Assembly (NCBI GenBank): GCA_037157565.1
Contig: JAZHRO010000036.1
Coordinates: forward strand, 19,146,501-19,210,500
Length of the DNA: 64,000 nucleotides
Direction: 5' to 3'
Source of the DNA: Thalassia testudinum
Lineage: Eukaryota > Streptophyta > Magnoliopsida > Alismatales > Hydrocharitaceae
The position numbers were made by a program, and so were the translations under genes. Positions 1 through 12,413 of this stretch are shown here, piece after piece (position 1 is the stretch's first letter; each line of letters starts with the position of its first letter). Under the pieces are notes generated by a model. It was not told the origin of the DNA, did not search any database, and saw only the letters and a program-made list of their open reading frames with translations.

Positions 1-3000
1 GAGTCGGGCTGCATTGAGATTGTCGTTGGCTCTGAGAAACTCAAGCTAAACATCTTCAAGGAAGCCAAGAACTTTGATTGCGATTGCATCGAGGATGACA
101 CGTCTGACGAGGACATGGCTGTCAATGCGTGCATCGGACTAATAGGGACCTATTCTGACTTCTATGGATTGCCTTTGAACACAGACCATTGCCTGACCGA
201 CACATATTGTGACATTCCTCCATCCCTCCCTTTACCCAAACCTTCTCCTGACCAGACTTCTGACGAGGTTTTCTTCGCTTCTCATACCTCATGGTCTGAG
301 TCATATTCAGGCTACTCATCGCCGGTCCACACTCTTGAAGACCGTATTGCCCTTTCTTTCCCGCCAAATCAAGCGGAATTGCAACTCCACACTGGGACCT
401 TGAGCCCACATACTACTCATTGGGGCTATCCCTTTTTGGATCCATCAATCCAAGATGCCCCTCTTCTTGGCCAATCTGAGGGCCAACTTCTTCCTCCTGC
501 CTTATTTTCTTCTGATCCGCTTGGGACACTCTCGTCCCAAGAAATGCCATATCTTTCACCATCCTCTCCCGAGCTGAAAGAGCTGCCTAATATGCTTAAA
601 TATGTTTTCTTAGGACCAAATGAAACACTCCCCATAATCATTAGTTCAAAATTGACCAGGGAGCAAGAGTGCAAACTAACAGAGGTCCTTATAGAACACA
701 AGGCAGCCATTGGATGGTCCTTATCATACTTAACTGGCATTAGCCCCTCCTACTGCACTCACCATATATATACAGAGGAGGAGGCTCGACCTTCCCGCGA
801 GATGCAGCGACGTCTCAACCCTAACATGCAGGAGGTTGTTAAAAAGGAAATTATTAAGTGGTTGGATGTGGGTATAATCTACTCGATCAGCGATAGCCCC
901 TTGGTGAGCCCGATTCATGTCATGCCCAAAAAGGCAGGACTCACCATCCGTGTCAATGACAGGGGCGAATCCATCCCTACACGCACTCCTACATCTTGGA
1001 GAGTGTGTAGATTATAGGAAATTAAATGTTGCAACTAAGAAAGATCACTTTCCGCTACCTTTTATTTGCTAAATCCTGGAGCAGTTAATGGGAAATAAAT
1101 TTTTCTGTTTCCTAGATAGATTCTCTGGATATAACCAGGTGGCAATTGACCCCCGGGACCAAGAGAAAACCACCTTTACTTGCCCCTTCGGCACCTTCGC
1201 ATTTAGAAGGATGCCTTTCGGACTTTGTAACGTGCCAGCAACTTTCCAAAGATGTATGCTGGCGATATTCCATGACATGGTGGGTGACTTTCTTGAGGTT
1301 TTCATGGATGACTTTTCGATCTTTGGACCCTCTTTTGATGACTGTCTTGCCAACTTGACTCGTATCCTTCGGAGATGTATTGATGTGAACCTTGTGCTTT
1401 CCTGGGAAAACAGTCATTTTATGGTACACGAGGGAATTATTCTCGGGCATATCATCTTCGATAGGGGTATTGAGGTTGACAGAGCCAAGCTTGATGTAAT
1501 TGTTGACTTACCTGTGCCTAGCTCTGTCAGACAAATCCGCTCCTTCTTGGGACACGGTTTCTATAGGAGATTCATCAAAGACTTCTCCAAGATTTCTAGA
1601 CCTTTAACTCATCTCCTATCAACTGAGGTACCCTTTGATATGGGCCCTGACTGCATGCGAGCATTCATGCAGCTGTGTGATGCTGTCACCAAGGCCCCTG
1701 TTCTCCAGCCACCTGACTGGTCCCTCGACTTTGAACTCATGTGTGACGCTTCCGACCTTGCAGTCAGAGCCATCTTGGGAGAAAGACGCGATAGACACCC
1801 CTTCGTGGTGTACTACGCCAGTAAGACGTTGGATGAGGCCCAGCGTAATTATACAACCACTGAGAAAGAACTACTGGCGGTTGTCTTTGGGCTGGAGAAA
1901 TTTCACTCTTACCTTCTGGGCTCGCATGTTATTGTATTCACTGACCACGCGGCCATTCGCCATCTCATGCATAAGAAGGATGCCAAGCCTAGACTGATTC
2001 GTTGGATCCTTTTGCTCCAAGAATTTGACATTGAGATTCGTGATAAGGTCGGAGCCCAGAATGTTGTTGCTGATCATCTCTCAAGACTGGACCCTGACCA
2101 CATTGGACTTACCCTACCGATCAATGAGGTTTTTCCCGATGAGCACCTATTGGCAATTAATGTGGCAAGTGGACCTTGGTATGTCGACATTGCCAATTAC
2201 CTTGCTTCTGGTTCCCTTCCACGTGGCTGGCCTAAAAACCAGCGCGAGTGTCTCATTGCAGAAGCAAAGTATTATTTCTAGGATAATCCACTACTTTTTC
2301 GAATAGATGCTGACCAGATCATCCATCGCTGTATTCCTGACAGCGAATTCCCCAGTGTGCTATCCTTCTGCCACGATTAGGCCTACGGAGGCCATTTCTC
2401 AGGGAGGAAAACTGCAGCCAAGGTGTTGTAGTGCGGTTTCTTTTGGCCCTCCCTTCACCAGGATGCACACAATTATGCCAAACATTGCACTAGGTGCCAG
2501 TCGTTAGGGTCAATGTCATGTCGTGACATGATGCCCTTGCAACCCATCCTAGCTGCTGAAATCTTCGACATTTGGGGAATCGATTTCATGGGTCCCTTTC
2601 CTCCCTCCAATGGCTTCGAGTACATCCTCGTTGCTGTTGATTATGTTTCGAAATGGATCGAGGCTATTCCCACGCGCCATGCTGACCATGTCATATCTAC
2701 TCGATTTGTCAAAGACCACATTTTTGCATGCTTTGGGATCCCTCGAGCCATTATCTTGGATGAAGTCATTTCACCCATGCTTCTTTTCAGGCACTTCTGA
2801 GGAAATATGGAGTCCACCATCGTATCGCATCTCCGTATCATCCTCATATGAACGGCCAGGCTGAGGTGTCAAACCGGCAAATCAAGCAAATTCTCCAGAA
2901 AATGGCTTGGCCTGACCGTAAGGATTGGTCCGACAAGCTGATTGATTCACTTTGGGAGTATCGGACCGCCTTCAAGGCTCCCCTAGGTATGTCTCCTTAT

Positions 3001-3459
3001 AGAATCATTTACGAGAAGCCTTGTCATTTGCCCGTGGAGCTGGAGCATCATGCTTATTGGGCAGTTTGCCAATGTAACCTCGACCCAGACCTATGTGGTC
3101 GGGAAAGGAAACTCCAACTCCAAGAGCTGGAAGAGCTCCGTCGTGAAGCCTATGATTCTGCCTTAACTTTCAAGTGACGCACTAAGGCTTTTCACGACAA
3201 CCGAATTCGGCAAAAGGAATTTGAGCCATCTCAGCAAGTTTGGCTTTACAATGCCTGGCTCAAATTCTTTCTTGGGAAATTGAAGTCTAAATGGACTGGT
3301 CCCTTCTTGGTCTCGAGACCATTTCCCAACGGGGCCGTTGAAATTGAAGATCCCAAATCTGGGCATAAATTTACGGTCAATGGGTAGCATTTAAAACCCT
3401 ATCTTGCTCATGAACCTGCCCCCATTGGTGAAACTGTTGCCCTGCTAGAGGGTAACTAA
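1..3459 (+). pseudogene. pol: pol polyprotein remnant (protease end, RT, RNase H, integrase)
   Basis: Degenerate Athila pol. The frame is open from base 1 with the C-terminal side of protease and a linker. Reverse transcriptase follows, with DYRK split by a 2-base deletion near 1004 and the catalytic FMDD box near 1303-1314. RNase H has CDASD near 1741-1755 and TEKE near 1860. Integrase has its HHCC finger near 2369-2495 and a core starting at WGIDFMGPF near 2573. A deletion near 2757-2770 removes the second catalytic Asp and shifts frame, and the integrase C-terminus ends at TAA 3457-3459. In-frame stops lie at 1070, 2279, 2378, 2429, 3175 and 3385. Alignment with copy B shows that most replace CAG, CAA or TGG by C:G to T:A changes. 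It cannot make a working polyprotein. Confidence 0.93.
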
Positions 3460-3696
3460 TTTTGTGCCTCACTCTGAGTCCAGCTAGGGAAGTTAAATTC
3501 AGCGCTCGTTGGGAGGCACCCCAGCAACACTCCTCCACGTACACACTTCCATGTCACTTCACTTCCCACTTCTTCACTTCACCACCCACCATCCACCCAC
3601 CCTACCACCCTGCTATATACCTTGCATGTCAGCTCTCTTTCCCCGATCTTTGGACCTTCCTCTACCCTGCATGCATATGAGGACATATCATCTTTT

Positions 3697-3708
3697 GGCA
3701 TGGGGGGG
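3697..3708 (+). promoter_or_regulatory. internal polypurine-tract-like motif (copy C)
   Basis: GGCATGGGGGGG, preceded by a conserved AGGACAT box, about 240 bases after the pol stop. The same motif is at the equivalent place in copies A, B, D and E. It resembles the true PPT 1.1 kb downstream. A role in plus-strand priming is inference. Confidence 0.55.
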
Positions 3709-4820
3709 TGGATAGGCATCTATAGGATCTGGGTATTATATGGTATCATGCAGCTTCCATTATATATATCCATCTATAAATATGTACATATAAAAAAAAA
3801 GAGTGTTTAGTAATGATCTGAAGGCTGAAACAAAAATACAATAAGTGTTTATGGATATTCAACTACTGTTTGGAAGACCTTCCAGGCCACAGAAGCTTGA
3901 TTTACTCAGGCTTGGCTTAATTCACTTAAGCATTGACAAGATAAACCAGAATCTCTCCTAACTAAGGACGTATTCTTGTACCTAAGTCACCGGTACAGGA
4001 TTCATTGGTTTGCTTTTACTCGAGAGCCTAAGTAATCTTTGTTCACACTACACATATCAAGAAAGACCAGGTGAACATAAGATCCAACCCTAGTGTTCAT
4101 TATGGAAGGTGGAGTCCTTACTTGTGCGTGCAGGTAGACTTTTTATCCCAGGCTTTAGTCTTGTGTCTAGGAGAAACTCTTTCCACCAAAAAGGAACTCG
4201 CCCACCAAAAAAGTGTGCTCCTCCAAATAAAGTTGTAAGAGATATACTGACACTTGTTTCAAAAAAAAAAAAACTTTGTAAATAAGTCAGTATATCTCGC
4301 AAATATCTATAAATTCTTCTCCCTAAAAAGTTTTTCTGGGCAAGTTACAAAAACCCTATTTCTACCATATATTCTTTGAGCCACAAAAGCAATAAAATGG
4401 GAGTTGAGTTTTCCGTCATCTTTTTAAGGGTCAATCCGAAGACACGAGCTAAAACTGGGACCAACCTACACTTAAAGATTCATGAAACCCTGGGCTTGAG
4501 CCTTAATGTTCATTTGGTCAGTCTTGATCCTTCACTATGCACAAACCATAATCTCTTGAGCTCTCGAGTACGGCAAAAACCTTCTGAGTCCTGGAAATCG
4601 TACTTAAGGTTTAAATACGAAGAGTCTAGGTTAGTAGAGAGATGGTCTATGTCATATAAGACTTAAAGTACTGGTAGTCTTCTCTGCAATAGGTTCTCAC
4701 AATATCCAACAGATAAACACACCCATGTCGCCTCAAAAGAAAATCTTCAGCTTAAGATCATTTCTAAATACAAAACAAAAAGAAAAAAAAGTGTGTTTTG
4801 CTAGGGACTAGCAAAAGATA

Positions 4821-4832
4821 GGCATGGGGGTA
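4821..4832 (+). promoter_or_regulatory. polypurine tract next to 3' LTR (copy C)
   Basis: GGCATGGGGGTA directly precedes the LTR 5' TG at 4833, within a longer block (GGGACTAGCAAAAGATAG, then the G-run) shared with copies A, B and D. This is the expected plus-strand primer site. Confidence 0.8.
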
Positions 4833-6090
4833 TGATTGCACAGCAAAAATACACTAGTAATTATGCCATCTTGTGTTATTTCCTAGCACTGCCATTGCAT
4901 CTTATGTAGATATAGTTGCATTTGTAAATAAACACATGCATCCATTTATTGAGAGGGGAGGAGAATGCGAATAATTGGCCATCTAATTAACATCTTCATC
5001 AAGGGCTGCATTACAAATTCACCATTTTCATTTTTTATTTTAACTTTGAATTCTTCTCCCTCGCGCGGCTGCAGGGCATGGGGCATGCACCTCTTCGCGC
5101 CACTCCTCTGCCAACAGCATGGCTGGACATGCAATGCCAGCAGCATGGCTATGGCATGCCTTCTTCTTCTTTAAAAGGCCTTACCCTCTCCCTTGCGCAG
5201 GGGGCCGAACACGACACATACAGACACCTTCATCCATAGTTAGGCCAACCTCCTCCCCTCTCCCTCTCCATACGCAGTATCTCTTCTCACTGAAGAGACA
5301 CACTAGGGGCAGGAGAAAGCTCACAGTGGTCCTACAACCACCACTGTGAGTTCCACCACCACCCAGCTCTTTCGTGAGTAGGTGGGCGTGGTGGTTTCAC
5401 CCTCTTGATTCACTTCCATTCGCCATTTCCGCCATTGCCAAAGCTTCAAGGTCAGAAGCTCTAGCGGTGCTTACACTGGCGTGCAGCAGCTGCCAGCCAC
5501 CGCATGCCTGCCAGTAGGCCTTCGCAGCTCCTTCGTGCCCGCGCAGGCGCTTCCTAGTGCGTCACGCACGTAGAACCGGCTGCTACCGGTCGCCTGCTCC
5601 GCGCGGCACTGTAGCCATTGTTCACGCCTCTCAGCGCGACACTGTAGCCACCGGCTCGTTTCTCACTTAGCCGGTGGCACAATGCTCTCTCTCCTCGCCC
5701 GCTACCCGTGCCAGCCAGTCGCCTGCGTCTGCACCCGAGCCCGCACTCGCCCACGCTCACTCGCCCATGCCCGCTCCCGCTTGCAATGCTGTGCGTTGTG
5801 CTACGCAGTGCGCTGCGCTGCACTCCCTCACCCGCCCGCACACGAAAGACAAGCGTAGGCGCTCCCTCCAGCGCCTGCATGAAGCCCTTGTGCACCTGCG
5901 CACGTCCTGCCCGCCAGACGTCGCGCGCACTTGCCAGATGTCTTAACTGCCCTCTCTCTCACACTCACCCGCCAGCGTATACACCCACACTCATACACAC
6001 ACACACTCGTACACTCACACACTCACTTGTACACACCTACACATACATATATACATACATACATATATATCCACTCACTTATATACCTAA

Positions 6091-6121
<31 letters not shown>

Positions 6122-7272
6122 GATATATATATACATACATATACATATATACATATATATATATATATGTATATACATACATATATATATACATATATAC
6201 ATATTCATACCTATACAACTATATATAAATACATATACATATATATATATATACACATATATATACATATATACATACATATATACATATATATATATAC
6301 ATATACATATACATATACATATATTACTATATATATATCTATATAGTTATAAATATATATATATTCATAAATATATATATACACACATATATATATATCT
6401 ATATATATATATACACAACTACATATATACCTATATAGTTATAACCCTATCTATATATATATACACACACATCACCTACCCGTATCCATACGCCCGTGCA
6501 CTAGTCACCCCACCACGCATAATATCGCAGGAATATCTGCACCAGTTGCTGATATTCCCCGATACCCGCGCAAAGCAAGCGCCTCCGCACACACTCCCAC
6601 ACATCCATCCCACACTCTACGCGGTACTTCGTCTTGTTGGTTGCGTCTTACCAGATGTGGACCAACTTGATACCGTACTACACTCCATTTCCACTTCCAC
6701 CTCCACCCCTATATATTATACATATATATATGTATTGTATTTACTATATATCTAAACATATATTAAGCTAAGTATTCCTTTTCTTTTCCAGGAACCTGCC
6801 TTGTGTTTATTTATCTTTTGTTTCTTACTATTAAAAAGATAAAAAAAAAGAGTAAAAGAGAAAGATAATTCTTGTCTTGTAGGTACTCGGTCCTGCGAAT
6901 AACAGGACCAGTTTTTTTTTGGAACCCTAAGTTGGTTCAAAGCCAAGAACAATTTGGCTCAAAGCTAAGAACTTGATTTTGAGGGTGTGCCTCAAGGACA
7001 ATATTATCAACAAAAAATCTTAAATAGAAAAATCAAAAAACATAATAAACACACGGAAGAGATACATTTTAAGAAAGGTGTAGAAACTTCTTCACCTTTA
7101 ATTCTTGCCTCCCTGAGATCGACCATGGGCCTAAAAGTGACCAAGATAAAATTAAGTAGGCCAGGTAAAAAAATTTTTATGAAAGATGGTTAGACTCAAT
7201 TTAGGTTAACTACTATAATAACTTCAACGATAATTTCACCATATTAACACAACCTATTCGAGTTCTACCACA
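4833..7272 (+). repeat. 3' LTR of copy C (family B/C type)
   Basis: About 2.44 kb running from TGATTGCACAGC to a CA end. The last bases (AACCTATTCG and following) match the end of the copy B LTR. Inside are a weak TATA-like TTTAAAAGG near 5170, GC-rich sequence 5450-5940, a GACGTC site at 5916-5922, a microsatellite near 5983-6470 and a U5 region (6780-7272) that aligns with copy B. No gene is present. ORFs here are compositional. Confidence 0.88.
5983..6470. repeat. CA then TA/CATA microsatellite inside LTR C
   Basis: CACA-rich sequence grades into several hundred bases of alternating TA/CATA. The same arrangement occupies the same relative place in the B LTRs and the E LTR, so it is a resident part of this LTR family, not a random expansion. 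Confidence 0.9.
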
Positions 7273-8070
7273 GTGCCAGCATGTAAGTGTGCACGCGTGC
7301 GACATGGTGCGTGGAGTGCACGCTAGCGCAGCGGTAGTGTGGGCGCGTGCTTGGTAGGTGCCAGCCTACAGTGATGCATGAGCTGGACCTATAGCGACGC
7401 TTACAGTCGTTGCTAATTCTTCTTGCGTCAGCAAAGCCAGCTGTGGACGTGAATGGGCATGAGCTACCTATAGCGACACTTTTAGCGACGACCTGAAAGT
7501 CACTAATGGTCCCATACCTATTTTTGCCTCTTCTCCACTATAAAAGGACCTACACCCCCTCCCTTCCAAGCCATCTCTACCTACTCTACTCCCACCTACT
7601 CCTAAGCTCTAGCAAGCTTACCAATGCTCTGTTAGAGCTTGCTCTCAAGCTCTCAAGGCTCCTATTAGTGTAGCAAACCTCTGCCTCACCAAATATTCAT
7701 CCATCTTCCCATCCCCATTCATAGGTCACCTTGGAGCCGTCCTCCCACCTCCATTCTGGAGCCACGTCGAAGCTTTCCTATACTTGACGTCCTCCTGCAT
7801 CTCACCTCCGTTGTCCTGCTCCTCACCTCCTTTGTTTGAGCTTCCGCTAGGCGCCGTTGTCTCGCCAAATAGCCGATTTGGGAGATTTCCTCTCACCCCC
7901 CTCTCTTTTTATGCTTTCATAGTTTATTGTAATCGACATTGGAGTGATATATATATCATATTTGTTCCATCTCTATCTTGTGATTCATTTTGCTTGTCTT
8001 CTTTAAAAAAATACAAAAAAATAACAAAACCCTAAAATACCAAAAGGAAACAAAACGAAGCACAATTTTC
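7273..8070 (+). repeat. truncated LTR of family A, plus orientation
   Basis: Matches the promoter and downstream part of solo LTR G (about 28720-29415), including paired TTAGYGAC motifs, TATAAAAGG and the CT-rich post-TATA segment. The 5' part is separated by the insertion of copy C at 7272. The 3' end (polyA-like region onward) is lost at an abrupt junction with copy E near 8070 (uncertain by about 20 bases). A deletion or illegitimate recombination probably made this junction. Confidence 0.75.
7539..7546 (+). promoter_or_regulatory. TATA box of truncated family A LTR
   Basis: TATAAAAG followed by GACCTAC, identical in context to the site at 28848-28855 in solo LTR G. It is the expected core promoter of the LTR. 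Confidence 0.7.
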
Positions 8071-8302
8071 AATTAAAGCCAAAGCCTGAGCGAATCAAGC
8101 TTCTGTGGCCAGGAAAGTCTTCAAAGCAAAGGTTGAATGTCCATAAACACTTATTTTATTTTTGCATTAGCATTCAGATGATAGCTAAACACATTTGAAA
8201 ACATTGTTAATTTTCAAATTTTCCATTTTTTATGAACTTTTGGTGTTTTGTAATTTTTTGAAATTCTTCAAAATTTTTAATTTTTAGGTGTTTTTCAACT
8301 AG
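8071..8302 (-). other. distal part of copy E 3' non-coding region
   Basis: The segment 8085-8155 is the reverse complement of about 51560-51630 in copy B (a block including AAGACTTTCCAGGCCAC). This identifies the left flank of element D as the continuation of copy E. Confidence 0.75.
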
Positions 8303-8307
8303 GCTAT
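8303..8307. repeat. target-site duplication of element D (GCTAT)
   Basis: GCTAT at 8303-8307 directly precedes the left LTR. The same five bases follow the right LTR at 18528-18532. Confidence 0.92.
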
Positions 8308-11062
8308 TGTTAAGAGCACTTGATCGGGTTTTAAAAAGGTCGCATTGTAGTACAGTCGAAAAAACATTCAAAATAAATATAATTTATTACTCGAATTTTA
8401 AAGTCCGAGGTCAAACACAGGGAGCAAATGGAATTCATGCACTAAGCTCAATATTGAATGCAATTTGAACACATAATACTACTCAAAAATCTAATTAAAA
8501 AATATAAAGCATGAGTATATGGATAAGAAGATAAATGTAGCTAAAAATATAATGGAGGACTTATGAAGAATTGGACGTCTGATTAGCTAAAACTCAAACA
8601 TCTTAAAAGTGATGTGCTACAGTTCTTTCTCTGATTTTTCTTTCTCTGCCCTCTTTATTTGATTTCTCTTGCAATCTCTCTTCTTCTCTTTCTTCTTCTT
8701 CCTTTCTCTGTCGTTGGCTCTTTCTTCTCATTGTCTTTTTCTTTACCTTCTCTGTCTTCTTTCTCTTCCTTGGCTTCTTCTTCCTTCCTTCTCTGGCTTC
8801 TTCCTTTACCTTGCGAACCTTAGCTTCTTCCTTCTTCCTTGGCTTCTTCTCCTTCCTTCTTCTTCACCTGACCTCCTTTTCTTCCTCTTTGATTTGGCTA
8901 AGTGTCAAGTGAATCTTTTCACAACAAAACCCCCCTTTCCCTACATAGCATTCCTCTCTTCTCTATTTTGGTTCGCTCTGCCATAGCCACATTCGAGTCG
9001 GGTAATTGGACCTAATGGAGACTCGGGTCCAGACTCGTTGGTGTGGGTGGTGAGTGAGGAGTGAGTCAGTTCAGGTAAATGGGTCGTGGCCAAGTCTGCG
9101 TGGGCAGTGCTGTGAACGAGGCTGTAAGAGGGGGAGAGAGGGACCTCACCCCGTGAGTAGGAGGCGATAAGGCTAATGCACAAAATCAATTTATATGCAT
9201 ATGCCAGCTCGCCCACTTTTGAGGTGGGACTAAACGTCCCACCTCCCTTGCATGCGTAGCAGCAGCAGGTGTCTGGCCTAATTGGTGAGGCTGTGTGGGC
9301 TGTTGACTCCAATTGGTAGTTTGGACACACTTGTGCCTCAAATCCACGTCATCTGGGACTCTCGTTTGGAGCAGCAGCAGCTGGAACACAGGAAGCAACT
9401 TCAAGCTTCTTCATCCATGGTAGCCGGTGTTGCGCGAACCTGAAATCATGAGCACGGGCTTGCGGCCACGTTAAAATGTCCATTGAGATTCGCCAAGGCA
9501 TGGTGAATATGTGGTGGTGGCCAGCGTGGCATGGGAATGGCTATGGGGGCGTGCCTAAGGTTCTCTGTGGCTGTGTGAGTGGGTGTGTTCGGGGGCTCTT
9601 TTGGGTGAGTGGCGGAGTGATTGGAGTAGTGGGAGATGATCAGTGAGTCAAGGAGAAGGTCGTAGGGTGGTTGGCAAGGAGGTGGAGGTGTGGAGCGACA
9701 AGGACGCCTCGCCGGGGGTATGGCCGGAGGTGGAGAAGATGGTGATCAGTGGCGTCGAGGGGTGTTTTTGAGAAATAAAGAGGGGGAACGGGTGTAGGAG
9801 AGAAAGAGAAGCTAACTGACCTAAACTAAGGATGAAAGCGATAGAAGAGGCATCTGGGCTGGTACGGCCGAAGCCAGAGATGAAGATCTCCATAGGTGAG
9901 GTGGCGACGAAGATGAGTGCAGAGGCTGCATCAGTGTTGGTATGGCCGACGCGAATGAATGAGAGGAAGGCAACCCAACCACTGGTATTGTGGTTGGGTG
10001 ATGAGAGAGAGAGAGGAACCGCCAGAGCTTGCAGAGGTGTTGTGGTCGACGAGGAGAGAAGAATTGAGGGTGGACCAACCCAATTCCAGGCTGAGGAGAT
10101 GCGGATGAATCAAGGGTTGCTTAAATAGGCCTCTGGGGATGGATTTGTGCTTCGAAGCTAAGATTCTAAGTAAGGTATGTTCACCAGAGTTGGAAGCTTT
10201 AAAAATTCCCAAATCTCTCATGCGTTCGCATGAGAGATTGGGTACAAATTAGGGCTCAGTGATGGGTTCATACTGGAGGAGATTACTCAGAGAATCTCCC
10301 TTCCAATTTTGGGAGGGATTCTCTGAGTAATCAAGGAGGAATTGCCTTCTCAAGTTTGTCGGAGTAGGATTCCCTCCTCTATAATGGTGGAGGGACCTAT
10401 TTGCAAGGACGATGAAGAATCTAGGGGGTTTCTATAGAGGTTTTCAAAAGATCAGGGTATAAATGTAATCATTTTGGGCTTATTTGGAAAGTAGGTCAAG
10501 ATGAATTCCTATTAGGTCCAAATTTTGGTACAAACCTAATTTAGACCTAAGGAACCAATGTTGAGGTTGGATTTTGGGTTTGACCACGTTTGACTAGGTA
10601 ATTTATGCAAAAACCCAATTTAGGGTAAATATTTGTCTGAGACCCTATTATAGGTCAAAATAGGTTACAATGGCCAAATTGAAGGTTCTAAACCCTAGAG
10701 AATATTTTTATATGATTTTAAGAGGGTTTAGATGAATTTTATCCTGACTAGAACCTTAGTTAATCAAGCGGGTCTGTTTTAGGGTTACAAGAAGTTATTT
10801 AATTCCCAGAACTTACACGAACCCTTTTCTGTCTGAACCAACCCACTTTTTATCTTGTTAAGACTTTTTGACCTTTGTTTAGCCCTTGAGAAACTAGTTG
10901 TTATATTGCAATGGTAAAATTACAGTTTTACCCCTTATTTCTTACTTTTCTCTCAGAATGGTTATTTAGTGAATTAGGACCTCTAGTTGGTTATGCAGGA
11001 GCTCTTGTTCTCTTTTATGGGTCAAAATGAGCTAGTTAGGACTCATGATGGTGTTCCCATCA
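8308..11062 (-). repeat. 3' LTR of element D
   Basis: Read on the minus strand it begins TGATGGG at 11062 and ends AACA at 8308. On the plus strand it carries a CT-rich tract (8640-8900), one GACGTC site (8574-8579; its partner arm has decayed to a TCAAACATC form), G-rich sequence 9000-10130 and three stem-loops at 10205-10395. Confidence 0.9.
10205..10395 (-). other. three consecutive stem-loops in the D 3' LTR
   Basis: Stem 1: 10212-10224 with 10227-10239, 13 bp perfect and a 2-nt loop. Stem 2: 10281-10296 with 10317-10332, 16 bp, extended by C/G runs. Stem 3: a CCCTCC arm near 10371 with GGAGGG near 10389. All three recur in the other LTR at 17675-17870. Confidence 0.75.
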
Positions 11063-11074
11063 TACCCTCATGCC
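11063..11074 (-). promoter_or_regulatory. polypurine tract of element D
   Basis: Minus-strand GGCATGAGGGTA immediately before the 3' LTR. The flanking block is shared with the autonomous copies, which supports use of the same reverse transcriptase/RNase H. Confidence 0.75.
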
Positions 11075-12403
11075 TGGCTTTTGCTAGTCCCTTAGCAAAA
11101 TTTTAAGGTTTTAACTTTGATTCTAGACCATAAGTTCCTTGATGTTCAAAAACTATGATTAGTGCTTTCTTCTTTTGATTAGGTTAGAATGCTGATAATA
11201 GGCCTAGAGGTACTCTAGTACCAACCAAGATCCGGACCTGACCAGCTCTAGCCTCAGTCCACCGCAAAGGTTTTTAAGGCCCACAGGAATTATCCTAAGG
11301 TTCATTGGACTCCACGATTGAAGCACTCGTGCTTGTAACAATTTTTTAGCCTTAGTTCAGTTTGCAGTGCATTTTTGTAAGAGAAAGACAGAGGATTTTC
11401 TTTGTTTGGAGAGTTTTCTCTCTCTTTTCTTTTTATTTCTAGCTTCGGATTAGCTTCTCAACATGGTCTGTATCGGATTCCTAGTCCCCATCATTAATTC
11501 TTGAAGGGTCCTTGGCAATCGATGCTTCATGATAGCACTGCCCATGGCAACCCCCAGAACCCTGGCTTTTGAGATTTTTGAGATAATCCCACCCATGGCA
11601 TTCTATAACTAAATCCAGACCCTGGCAATTGACATTTCGTGATAATGCCGCCCATGGCATCTGAACCAGCATAGGGTGCTTACATGCCCCTAGTAGGATA
11701 TGTAAATATCCTAGGAGACAAGTACCGAGGAGACGATATGTAATTGCACATCTTCTAAGGGAATTTCCTGCTTCTCCGCGTCGAGAACTCGTCCAAATCA
11801 ACTTGTGTTGATCAGCCACTCCTAATCTAGGTGACTTTTTTCAGAACAGTTTAAACGCATTTGCGTGATTTTGATACTTATGCGCACTGAACCATATTGT
11901 GTGTGGATTGGGGTGCTTAGGTTACCGAGTCCCGCAAACCAGAGGTCAGTTAACGAGGCCGAATACTTCCTAATCCTTAGACCTCATACTTAAGCTTCGC
12001 ATTTTTCCCAACCTCTTGAGGACTACCCAAATCTTAGTGGATACTTGATTTTTTAAGCTTAAGAGTGTTGGCCAAGAGGCCTAAGATTAGTGTTCCTTCT
12101 AATCTCTTTTGTGTTTCATTATCACTTTTTTTTCTTCTATTTTCTTTTTCTAGATATGGTCTAGAACTCAATTAATCCCTTAATTTCTTACTAATGACTA
12201 TCTCTTCTATTTCTTTTTCGATTTATGCTCCTTTTTTTGACATTTTTCACTTTTTCTCAAAATTTGTATGGCCTCAAAATTTTCTTTTCTCCTTGATTTT
12301 TTTGTTCTTTTTCACAATTTTCTATTTTTTGGTATTTTTGGAATATGTGATTTTTTGTGAGAACCCTTCCGAATTTTGATTTCTGTATGTTTGCACTTTA
12401 CCA

Positions 12404-12413
12404 CCCCCATGCC
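12404..12413 (-). promoter_or_regulatory. internal PPT-like motif of element D
   Basis: Minus-strand GGCATGGGGG with an AGGACAT box just upstream, 1.3 kb from the PPT. It matches the motifs at 3697, 18621, 40397 and 51403. Function not shown. Confidence 0.5.

Larger units (their letters stand above)
3460..4832 (+). other. non-coding 3' region of copy C between pol and 3' LTR
   Basis: About 1.37 kb with no credible ORF and no env-like gene. It aligns over its length with 51155-52506 of copy B, including a CA/CT-rich stretch, a G-run motif near the start, an A-run near 4260 and the PPT at the end. This is a conserved non-coding module of the family. Confidence 0.85.
1..7272 (+). mobile_element. 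Athila-type Ty3/gypsy retrotransposon, copy C (3' part)
   Basis: The window opens inside the pol gene of a plus-strand Athila element. The copy runs through pol (to 3459), a non-coding 3' region (3460-4832) and a complete 3' LTR (4833-7272). Gag, leader and 5' LTR lie outside the window, so the target duplication cannot be confirmed; its right copy would be GTGCC at 7273-7277. The coding part is closely similar to copy B and the LTR belongs to the same family, with related 5' tip, GACGTC sites and internal TA/CA microsatellite, but is clearly more diverged. The element sits in a family A LTR, of which only the part to the right (7273-8070) is in view. Confidence 0.9.

Noticed and set aside
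5708..6346. 212-codon plus-strand frame
   Set aside because: Runs from GC-rich LTR sequence straight into the TA/CA microsatellite, giving endless Tyr/Ile/His/Thr. Repeat artefact.
8669..8986. 105-codon hydrophobic frame resembling a membrane protein
   Set aside because: It is a TTC/CTT-rich tract of the D LTR translated as Phe/Leu/Ser. The same tract at 16175-16526 gives different frames.
10208..10332. Hairpins as independent MITE insertions
   Set aside because: No target duplication is seen around any of the three stems, and all are present in both LTRs at the same spacing. Kept as LTR structure.
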